A stretch of 64,000 bases of DNA from Samsoniella hepiali (taxonomy: Eukaryota > Ascomycota > Sordariomycetes > Hypocreales > Cordycipitaceae), in NCBI GenBank assembly GCA_001455915.2, contig LNDK02000024.1, forward strand, positions 124,001-188,000. The letters run 5' to 3'. Position 1 is the first letter of the stretch, and every line of letters begins with the position of its first letter. The notes under the pieces are model-generated. The model was given only the letters and a program-made list of their open reading frames with translations, did no database searches and was not told the origin of the DNA. This document shows positions 55,236-64,000 of this stretch, piece after piece. The position numbers and the translations under genes are program-made.

Positions 55236-57098
55236 ATGGAGCGCTACACAATACTGAGACTGCCGCATGAATTGTGTGTCATGATATGCCAACACCTTGC
55301 GTTCAAAGATCTTAGCAATTTGGCAAAGGTTCATCGGTACATCTCTGATATTGCCACCGTGGCACTGTTCCGCCAAGATGCCGCCACGTGCAGTTCTTCT
55401 GCGATTCTTTGGGCAGCGAGTGCCAGCGGCGTCTCCATCCCGTATGCGGAGAGGGCTGTGCAAATATTGGAGCGCAGCATCAGGTATGGAGGAGATGTCA
55501 ATGCTATTCATTACAGGGGCGATGCGATTTGCACTGCGATTCATGTCGCGGTAGCTCATGGCCATGACAGCTTTGCCAGAGCCTTGCTCAACCACGGTGC
55601 GAACATCAACACATTTAGCATTCGACTCTGGGAGTTTTTGAACGTCGGCAGATTTGACAGAAACTTGGATCGCGCGACGGTACTACGAGATTTTGCCCAG
55701 AACGCGAGAATACAAGATCAGTGTTGGCTCCCCTTGTTGCCTGCCATGCTCCGAAGCGATTTACGGTTCGCGGAGCTGCTGATTCAGCGGAAATGTTCTG
55801 GCTATCTCGCTCTTCATCGCAGGTACCTCTTTATGCCTCCGTTACAGAGCGCGCCGCGCATCAATTCTGCATACACGATACATCATATGCTTGTCGACAA
55901 GAACGCATTCCCTAAAATGCAGAAAACTCTGTTTCAAGAGTTCCCTCATGAGGTAACGCTTCCAGAGCCAGGTTCCGGGATGTCACCTCTAATGAAAGCG
56001 ATATGCAAAGGTAACGAGCTGGCAGTGGACATTCTTTTCTCGTTTCCACAGGATCTCGATGCCATCTCAGCACTCGGGTGGTCTACGTTGTGCTATGCTG
56101 TCGAGGGAGCCGCTTGGCGTACAATGCCCAAAATAAGAGACTGGAGCGCAGCGCTGGCCGAACGACTCGTCGAGGCGGGTGCAGGTGTGAATATTGGAGG
56201 GCCTTCGTCACCCCTGCAACTGGCCGTTACGTCTGTTTTAGAGGACGACATAGCTCCTGAGCTAAACCCACACACAAGGAGGATGAAGCAACTCATTCTA
56301 CGCCTGCTTGACAACGGGGCCGATGTGAATGTTCAAGTGAGAGCCGGCGTAAGCCTCGGCCAGGACACTTTTCTTCGGATGCAACAAACGCCCGACAGGC
56401 CTCTGCTTCGCAGCCTTTTCACCATGTTTCTGGATTATGGATTACGCATCAATGACCTCTTTCCAGACGGAACTTCCATATTTGGACAATCCCTCGCTTC
56501 TCGTGCCATAGGCAAAAAAATCATGGATGTCATCGTGGCCCATGGCGCTCGTCCTGCACCAGACGAATGCGATCACGTATTGTACCTCTGGTGGAACAAG
56601 GACAAGATACTGCCTAAGCAAACAAAGGAGGAGCTGCATTTGCTTGCCCCCATGTTCTCTCAGCCCGCAGTGGATCGGGCGTTTACCCAGATTGTTCTGA
56701 AGAATGACGCGAAACAGTTTGACAGTTTGAGCCAGTGGCGACAGACAAGCCAGCCAGATCAGCTGATGGGTACGGCGCTTCGAGAGCATTTTTCACGTCG
56801 GCAGGCCCTTTATGCGCTGTCCTTTAATCCGAGGTGGCAGAACCAGAGGGGCCAAGGCTACGCACATATTACTCTTGAGCAGCTCGGCGAAGACGTCTAC
56901 ACGGAACGGGAGGCAATTGAAGATATAAAGCAGCTCATTGCCAAGGGAATGAGGCTCGACCTGCGAGATTGTGGGGGCAAGACCGCTCTACAGCGGCTGA
57001 CGCTACTCCAAGAAGAATTTGACGAGGAAAATGTCTTCGGAAAATTGGAGAAACTGCTCATGCGTTCTCGATTGAAAGAACTTGGTGACGAGATTTAG
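55236..57098 (+). CDS. F-box and ankyrin-repeat protein
   Basis: 620-aa, single exon. The N-terminus is F-box-like (LPHELCVMICQHLAFKDLSN, about residues 9-28), predicting an SCF ubiquitin-ligase substrate receptor or a related Skp1-binding role. Ankyrin-type repeats follow, with typical phrases TAIHVAVAHGHDSFARALLN, GANINTF, GMSPLMKAICKGNELAVDIL, LSALGWSTLCYAVEG-like segments and LILRLLDNGADVNVQ. The C-terminal part is more divergent. I take the ATG at 55236; the frame is open five codons further up only from a TTG. It is on the opposite strand to the other accessory genes. Substrate unknown. Confidence 0.8.
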   Translation: MERYTILRLPHELCVMICQHLAFKDLSNLAKVHRYISDIATVALFRQDAATCSSSAILWAASASGVSIPYAERAVQILERSIRYGGDVNAIHYRGDAICTAIHVAVAHGHDSFARALLNHGANINTFSIRLWEFLNVGRFDRNLDRATVLRDFAQNARIQDQCWLPLLPAMLRSDLRFAELLIQRKCSGYLALHRRYLFMPPLQSAPRINSAYTIHHMLVDKNAFPKMQKTLFQEFPHEVTLPEPGSGMSPLMKAICKGNELAVDILFSFPQDLDAISALGWSTLCYAVEGAAWRTMPKIRDWSAALAERLVEAGAGVNIGGPSSPLQLAVTSVLEDDIAPELNPHTRRMKQLILRLLDNGADVNVQVRAGVSLGQDTFLRMQQTPDRPLLRSLFTMFLDYGLRINDLFPDGTSIFGQSLASRAIGKKIMDVIVAHGARPAPDECDHVLYLWWNKDKILPKQTKEELHLLAPMFSQPAVDRAFTQIVLKNDAKQFDSLSQWRQTSQPDQLMGTALREHFSRRQALYALSFNPRWQNQRGQGYAHITLEQLGEDVYTEREAIEDIKQLIAKGMRLDLRDCGGKTALQRLTLLQEEFDEENVFGKLEKLLMRSRLKELGDEI

Positions 57099-57471
57099 AT
57101 CATGACTTTCGGGAAACAACTTGCCATTTAATATTATTTGCGGGGAAACCAGGACATCGGGATTTTGGAGACTACACTATAGGTTGCACTGGAGAATTTG
57201 CTTCGCTCTGGGGGATTGTTAAAAACTACATCATATGTTGCTTTTGGAGAATTTGCTTTGCTCTGCGTACTTCTGCAAACATCAATAGTATACTTAGTCA
57301 CAAATTTTATTATGTATATTCTTATACTTCTTGGCGCTCATTTCTAGGAGGCACGACTTTAGATGCGAGCACGTTGTGCACATTCCCAACCAGCTGGGAT
57401 TCCCTCGTTAAACTCGCCCATAACAACAACACTTGGCTCTATGAACGCCCCCCCCTCCCCGCCCCCGTGAG
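57099..57471. other. Convergent 3' region F-box/ankyrin gene and hydantoinase gene
   Basis: 0.37 kb, AT-rich in its middle; marks the right border of the accessory block. A related 25-30 bp phrase occurs twice (ACTACA followed by GGAGAATTTGCTTyGCTCTG, about 57171-57211 and 57227-57266). Confidence 0.5.
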
Positions 57472-60400
57472 TTACTCGTTGAACTCGTCAATCACGCTCT
57501 TGGGCTCCGTAAAGACCCCTAGTGGCTGGTACGTGAGGTGATGAAAGCCGAACCCAGGCGGTCCGCCCAGCTCGATGCCTCGCTCCTTCTTGGTCCACTT
57601 GTCGTTGGCCGTGAGTCCCAGGACAATCACCAGCAGCCCGTATCTGTACTCTGGCGTGCCAATCGCCTCGCCGTTTTGCGCGTCAATGACGGTGATGAGA
57701 TCCGGCACAATGCCGAGCACATCTTCCTGCCGCTCCTCGGTCTCTCCCTCGCGCAGCTTCAATACTGCGATGTTCTCATTCTTGAATGGAATCTTGATGC
57801 GGCCGTGGAAGCTACCAGGCCCGCTGCCACTGTCGGACTTCCCACTGGACTCGTCCACCCGGACGTCGGCCCCTTCAATGATGCACTCGCCGTACGCGTA
57901 GCCGCCGCGGAGCATGCGCTCGACGCTGACAATCTTGCCCTTGAAGAGGACGCGGCCGGCGCTGGGCCCGCCGCACTCGTCAATGATGACCTCGGCGACG
58001 CTGTCGACGCGGTTCTCGCGCCTCGCGCGCACCACGCTGCGCCCGATCCGCCAGGCCTGCGAGAGCGTATTCTCCACGATCCAGCGCTTCGTCTCGGCGC
58101 CGGTCACGGGCGCGTCCGCCGTCGCCGTGTGCGAGCCCATCTGGCTGAGGGCGGCGCGCAGGACCTTTTCCATGATGTAGTCCGACGTCGTCCGCGACAT
58201 GACCACCACGTTGCCGTTGCCGTCCGACATGGCCGTCGGCGACCAGACCGGGGCCCGCTCGTTGAAGACGACGGGCGTCGTCTGCCACAGCGTCGGGTAT
58301 GCGCGCCCCATCCAGTCGCCGTCGACGACGGGGAGGTTCATGTTGGTCGTGGAGCCTAGAATCATGCTCTGCAAACCGTTGCCGCCTCCAATCTCGATTG
58401 ACACAACGTGGGTGATGTGCGTGCCGCACACTTTGGCGAGCTCCTCCTGGGCTTCTAGCAGCTCATTTCCAGCTAGCTTCTCAATGCTGACCGTAGGGCT
58501 TCCAATGCCACCACCGCCACCGACGCTGTCATCGTCTTTCAAGTCTTGGGGGCTTATTACCTTTACGATGGCGCCGCGTCGAAGATCTTCTCGCAGCCGA
58601 ATCATGCTGGGGTAGGGAGAGCCACCACCGCCCGTGCCAAGAATGTAGCAACCGATCGAGATCCAGTCGACGTCTGTTTCGGAAATGTACCAAACGCGGT
58701 CTCGCACTTTGGGTCTATAAGTGGAAAGGTTGACTTCTGCGGCTGCCTCGGGCTTTCCCTCGCGATGTGCGCTACGCTCCCTCCCCAAGAAAGCGTCGCT
58801 GTCAGAGTCATCATCAGTCTTTTCTTCGAAGCTAGAAGCGACGGCTTCAGAAAAGTCAAAGTCGCCGGCAGCCCTGACGATGAAGCGTGTTTTGTGATCA
58901 ATGTACTTTTAGTAATTAGCATGTGAACTCTCACACAGCGCCATAGTCACACTCACCTGCAATGGGAATGACTCCATCTCAACGACTTTGGCAGACTCAG
59001 TAGACGCGCCCGCTGCGACTGTTTTCTGGATGACATCTTGACTAATTTCCTTCAGCCACTCCGTTGCACATTTGGTTTCTGTCGACTTTACTACATCTAC
59101 AACGGCGCTCACACGTGCCATTGCTGCGCCGATAGCATTAGCGACTTCTGCCCACCGCGGCTTGATGACCTTGCTGGCGCCATGTAGAGAGTCGGGCGCG
59201 ATGATGGCGCCTCCGCCTACAAGGAAGACTGGAACGTCTTCTGGAGAGGTTTTCATCTTGTCAATGACACTCTCCAATTTGTCTTTGATGATACTTTGAA
59301 TTCTCTCAAGATCGCCCGATGAGACTAGGTTGGCGACCAATTTGCGGTTTCCGAGCTCCAGCGCTTCATTCGACAGCACTGTGCAATCAGTCGTGGTTAG
59401 TGTGCCACCTCCGAATACGATGGAATCCTTTGTCAACTGGTATCCGACACTGTCTGGCCCGACAGAGATTGGGTCGCCTTGTCGGACAATGGACCCTCCG
59501 CCCAGGCCAATGCTCTTTATGTCGGGGCAAGCAAAGTTCATTCGTATTCCAGCAAGCTCACTGTAAGCTGCTTGCTGTCTAGGAAATCCATTTGTCTGCA
59601 AAAGACCGACATCTGTAGTAGTGCCACCAATATCGACGACCATTGCGGCCTCTTCCAGTTGGCCTTGGGCCAAAAATGCGGCTCCTCGCATGCTATTTGC
59701 CGGGCCGCTAGAAAATGTGCGAATAGGTAAACGTGCGGCTTCCTGTCCCGATAGGACTGTTCCATCGTTCTGGGTAATAAAGACGGGGCACGTCATCCCC
59801 AGCTCCTTGACAGGCTTCTGGAATGCCCTGATGGTGTGCCGGGCAAACCGCAGGATGGAAGCATTGAGTATGGCCGCGTTCTCGCGCTCAAGGAAACCCA
59901 AATTCGCAATCTCTTTGGAACATACAACATCGCACCCAGGCACTATTCGCCGGATAATTTCAGCAGCCCGTTCTTCTTGCTTCTCGACCGTGTCGATGGG
60001 ACTAAAGACGCTGTTGATCACAACAGCTTTGAGGCCTTTCTCTTTGATGGCGCGGCCTTGCTCCTCAATTTCAGCCTCGACTATGTCAGAGATTAAGCTC
60101 CCGTCAATCTCGAGGCCGCCTTTGACGAGTGCATAGTGCCCGAGAATCAGATCCCGCATGTCGACGGGCCAATCCACGCAGGGTGGTGCAAACTTGGAGA
60201 ATGGGCCGCAAAGGCGGAGAACAGCCACTTTGGAAAGACGGGAAGCATCGCGCTCAACAACGGCATTGACAAAGTGTGTAGTTCCGATCGTGACGCTGGC
60301 TACCGAAGAAGCCTGAATATTGGCCGACTTGAACATGGCCGTGATGGCCTCATCTATGCCGTGACTAGGCTCCGGCGTGGTCGGGGCCTTGTGCCACGCA

Positions 60401-60519
60401 ATGATTCCACGGTTATCAGACTGCAGCTGAGACGGGTCGATGATGACACCGTCCGTGTTGGTGCCTCCAACATCGACGCCGATACGGAGGCTAGCTGTGG
60501 AAGCAGCCTGGTCTGCCAT
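57472..60519 (-). CDS. Hydantoinase/oxoprolinase A - DUF917 fusion protein (2 exons)
   Basis: 998-aa product. Exons are 60519-58957 and 58905-57472; the 51-nt intron runs GTGAGT...AAAAG with CTAAT. Exon 1 encodes an ASKHA-fold hydantoinase/oxoprolinase A unit: phosphate-binding loop LRIGVDVGGTNTDGVIID (residues 11-28), TIGTTHFVNAVVERD, VFITQNDGTVLSGQEA, FSSGPANSMRGAAFLA, VVDIGGTTTDVGLLQ, SIGLGGGSIVRQGDP and VFLVGGGAIIAP. Exon 2 encodes DUF917: CYILGTGGGGSPYPSMIR, GGNGLQSMILGS, VDGDWMGRAYPTLW, ending HHLTYQPLGVF. The intron lies in the linker between the two domains. Family knowledge suggests ATP-dependent opening of a 5- or 6-ring cyclic amide; the true substrate is unknown. Translation starts at the ATG at 60519 (MADQAAST). 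Confidence 0.9.
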
Positions 60520-62033
60520 TTTTGTTCTCTGCAAAGTTGTAATGGAGATGCATTGTAGAGTTTCAACGACGGCATGTCAGGCGATAATGGCTGGAAATGC
60601 GGGGTTTCGGAGGCGCGGGTGGAAGATCGACCCACCAGAAATGAGCACGTAAGATGCTATTCGGATATGCGTTTATTGGGGGATTTTTCGACGTCGTTGT
60701 CGCAGATGTAAAACATGGGGGTTTTTGGTGCGCTGGGAGATGTGTCGCTGGTTGAGGGCTGGCCAAGGGGCGACGTAAATCAAGAGATGCCAGCAGCATT
60801 CAGTCACGAAAAATATAAATAAAATTGATGATAATTTAGTTTTGCCTTCTTTAATATCTCTTCTCATTTAAGGTGCTGTCATGATTTGTGTAATTATTGC
60901 TCTCATTTATCTCACGTTGTCTGTTTATTGTAAAGATGTCACTTGGTGACTAGTCCTTTTTCTTACCGTCTTGGTACGACGTACTGGGACGCTCTTGTTC
61001 GGTCTTGAATTTCAAAAGTTCGCCATGACACATGATATATTGAGCGCACGCCCATGTAATCCGTGACGTGTAACACCCAAACTGACTGGGTGTATACGTA
61101 AGTGTGTTGTATAAGTGGGAGCGGGAGCGGCCAAGGCTGGCGCTAGCCCGCCACTACGTAAGAATAGAGAGACATGAAATGCTCTCGTGGTTTAGTTTGG
61201 TTCTAGTAGATTCAGGCTGCAGTAATAGTGTGTGATAATTTGAACGCATTCTGGGGAACGCTGGGCAGGCACCGAGCATAGTTGGCCACGCAAGCCCTGT
61301 TGAGAGCAATGAGGTAGTTGCAGCACCACTCCGCGCAGCAAAGAAAATGGCAAAATGAAGTAAATTGCTAAATTCCTAGAATATCTGATAAAAGCCCTTG
61401 AAGCCCTCTTATTTAGCTCAGAGGTGACTTTATTTTTTTGTTTGCTGCTGCCTCTGCCTTGTAGGGCCAGAGGGGTGGCGGACTTGCGCCACACGCCACG
61501 CACGCCACGGATGCAACCGCCCCAAACGGTTTCAGCGGCTTCGCTCAGCCCAGAGCTTACGCCTCGTATCTTCCACATTCTCTTCCAAGCTTCCATAGGG
61601 CTGCGTCAGCACAACTGCATCGAATCGCCACGTATCAAACCCGACTCCGTTCCAAGCGGCGTACGCAAGCTGCTTCACCATCCCCGGCGAATGCCCCGCC
61701 CCTATCCATCGCTGTTTCGCCCTGTCGCACCCCCCACGCCAGAGCAAGCAACCAAGATCCAGAACGACCGATTCCGCATCCTCGCTACACCCGCATCTTC
61801 GCATCTTCGCAACCTCTCAGCTGCGTCAGCTGGCCAGCTTGAGACTGCCTCTACAATATAGACTGCGGTGTGGCTGGCTCACACTCGCAAGCTTCGCAAT
61901 AACCGATACCCCATATCCCATACTATAGCTGATCGACGTCAACGGACTACGACCGAATCGAACGCCTCAGCTACCTTTCACACATTGCTACGGCCGCAAT
62001 AGAACACGGCCGCGATAGAACACAGCCGCGACC
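60520..62033. promoter_or_regulatory. Divergent intergenic region hydantoinase-DUF917 / UBP2-like
   Basis: 1.5 kb with no supported gene. The frame at 61424-61861 (+) overlaps a - strand frame and has no domain. A 16-18 bp phrase of the form CGGCCGCGATAGAACAC is partly repeated at about 61991-62025, right before the UBP2-like start. Confidence 0.5.
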
Positions 62034-64000
62034 ATGGCCCATTTTGACTTGACAGGGGACGGCAGTGCAGGCAATTACTATGCGGCGCTGCCAGGCACTT
62101 CTGGCAACGACTTCGTGGAGCACAACACTACTTCTATCAAGGCCAAATTCTTTGCTTCCAGAAAAGAGACGGCGGGTAGGTACTTCACACCACAAACTCA
62201 AGTCGTGTTCTAACCTCGTTCTAGGGTGCCACCCCAGTCGCTGGATATACGAGCTCATCAATAATCGCTTTACCGTCTGTGACCTCTTCGACCGAGCCCG
62301 TGCCCAAAGCGCCGAATTCGATAGCCCCTACACATGGGATCATCCTCACAAGCTCGTCATCAACGGCAAGCAGAGCTACTCAACAACCTCGACTCAGATT
62401 CTTTCATCAATATGCCTGGACTGCCACTTCCATTTCGTCTTCAAGATGGCTTGGGACGAGGAGCATACCTCATCGCTTTGTCACCACTCACACGCAGCGT
62501 GGCCGCTCCAAGACAACATGTTTCCGTGGCACCATCTTGCGTGGGCAGGCTCTGCATCCCCAGGAAGCCTGGCTAGCGATCACAGCAAATATAACCCTAT
62601 CCTGGCGAGAGAGGACTTTGTCTGCAGCGCCGCCCCCTGCACATTCCAAATGACGTTAGAGATTAGCGAGCCCAGAATGCACACCTGGTGGGTGCAGCTG
62701 CTTCTCGACCACGAAGCAATCCGAGAGCAGCTCGATATTGCGAAAGAACAAGACGCAACCAGATACGAGGGAGCTACAGATGAATGGGCGTATCAGGCGC
62801 CTCTAAATCTCAATACATATCTCAAGAATCAGTTGGAGTCGACAGCTGAGACTGTCCGAAGTATATCCAAGCGTAATAAGCGCTTCGCTGTTCTATTTGG
62901 CCCACGATGCTTTTCCATCTTCAGGGAACTCGAGTTCCTAGAAAAGGTGGAAGATAACAACGGTGTGGACGAAGGATCATTTACACCACGACCTGCCGCT
63001 CCCTCAGACGGCCCTTCAAGCACCACCGAGATGAATACTTATCGAGCATATCTTGAAGACGTTCGGGCAGAGGTCCAGTGTTTAATACACAAGGCGGGAC
63101 AAGCGGCTGAAAAGCCCACGTTCTGCACCCCAATGCTGCATGGCGTGCTCCAATGTGCCGAAGTCAAGGACATGGAGTCGGATGTCTTGGTCGGAACGGA
63201 GAGATATAGGCTTCTGGGTGTCCTGCCCACACAAGGCCGAGAAATCGTCGTCAACGCGTACAAGCGACAGTGGGATCTCCTACCGTCATCCCGAAAAGAA
63301 CTCATTGATGCTCTTCTGAGTGTTGCTAATGATGCTCAAGACGATCTTCTCATCGAGTATGCCGTCACACAATCATCCGTGTACGAAAGCCAGCCACGCC
63401 AGCAAGCTGTGGCTGATGATGGCGGCACTGTTTCGCAATCAATGGCGTACTTTGGTCTCACCCCACCAAACAACTACCCTGCCGAGGCTATTATTCGGGC
63501 TTTTCGAAAGAAGTTGGCCGATGACCCAGCCGACGCCGGTACAGCCAGAAGCGTGCTTATGATGATTGCATCAGAGTCCCAGGATGACCACTATCAAGCA
63601 AATCTGCTTATGGAAGCCGATCAAAAGATGTCTCTCGAGACTGCTAAATACGTCATTGGCCTAAATGACACATCAAACATTATATCCGACGCCGGTCCCG
63701 CCACCCGCAGCAAGCTCCAACAATGTCAAAAACCAGAGGCGAGAAGACTTTATTTGGACGCTCTTGACTCAATCGCTGAGCATACTGAGTCACACTCGCT
63801 GAAACAAGCGGCACAGGAACTCGCCCACGAAAGTGAGTCAGGTATTGGCATGGTCAGCGCGGACTCTGGTACTCCTGTCGACTTCTCATTGCCTGTTGGT
63901 CTGGACAATATTGGAAACACATGTTATCTCAACAGTCTGCTGCAATACCTGTTCACAGTCAAGCCTGTGCGAGACGTCGTCTTTGATTATGATGATCTCA
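62034..64000 (+). CDS. Ubiquitin carboxyl-terminal hydrolase, Ubp2-like (5' part, runs off window)
   Basis: Cysteine deubiquitinase of the USP/UBP class with an N-terminal region like yeast and fission-yeast Ubp2, which trims K63-linked chains with Rsp5. Exon 1 is 62034-62175, then a 49-nt intron (GTAGGT...TCTAG, branch CTAAC); exon 2 starts at 62225 and is open to the window end. About 639 residues are visible. The N-terminal part has CX2C-type pairs (ICLDCHFHF, VCSAAPC) followed by LEISEPRMHTWWVQLLLD. The catalytic Cys box LDNIGNTCYLNSLLQYL is at 63901-63951, with TGT for the nucleophile. The His box and the rest of the catalytic domain lie beyond 64000. The start ATG has the context CGACCATGGCC. 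Confidence 0.88.

Noticed and set aside
57538..58359. 273-codon + frame
   Set aside because: Antisense of the DUF917 domain.

Overview
The window reads as nuclear chromosomal DNA of a filamentous ascomycete (Pezizomycotina), most likely a sordariomycete of the Hypocreales type. The evidence is short introns (48-140 nt, most 48-62 nt) with GTATGT-like donors and CTAAC/CTAAT branch sites, pyrimidine-rich leaders, single-copy eukaryotic housekeeping genes on both strands, and a WOPR regulator of the Sge1/Ryp1/Wor1 class. I cannot name the species. No tRNA, rRNA, CRISPR array or intact transposon was recognised.

Layout. Positions 1-5104 hold three core genes: the 3' part of an MSS4-type PI4P 5-kinase (+), the mitochondrial copper/COX assembly factor COA6 (-), and the Golgi membrane protein SYS1 (+). 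Next comes a 14.46 kb gene-free stretch (5105-19561) full of homopolymers and microsatellites, including a 42-base C run. It ends at the WOPR master regulator gene (19562-20866). Positions 22310-40951 hold core genes: CFT2/CPSF100 (+), a mitochondrial-type asparaginyl-tRNA synthetase (-), a microbial-type poly(ADP-ribose) glycohydrolase-like protein (+), SEC24 of the COPII coat (-) and linker histone H1 (+). A proline-rich NPF-motif protein of unknown role follows (42830-44455).

Positions 44885-57098 look accessory: a large membrane-anchored ankyrin protein with a one-base frameshift, a fungal kinase-like protein with an unresolved 5' end, an aminoglycoside-phosphotransferase-fold (APH) kinase, decayed reading-frame remnants, and an F-box/ankyrin protein. 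Core-type sequence resumes with a hydantoinase/oxoprolinase-DUF917 fusion (57472-60519, -). The 5' two thirds or so of a UBP2-like deubiquitinase (62034 to the right edge, +) runs off the window.

The main signals are (i) the unusually long upstream region of the WOPR regulator, probably including a multi-kilobase pyrimidine-rich leader with upstream ORFs; (ii) an assembly scar (145-bp exact repeat around one N) that breaks CFT2 and whose collapse restores the frame; and (iii) the accessory ankyrin/kinase/F-box block with frame decay. Exon coordinates and frames were worked out by hand from splice signals and family conservation. No similarity search was possible.
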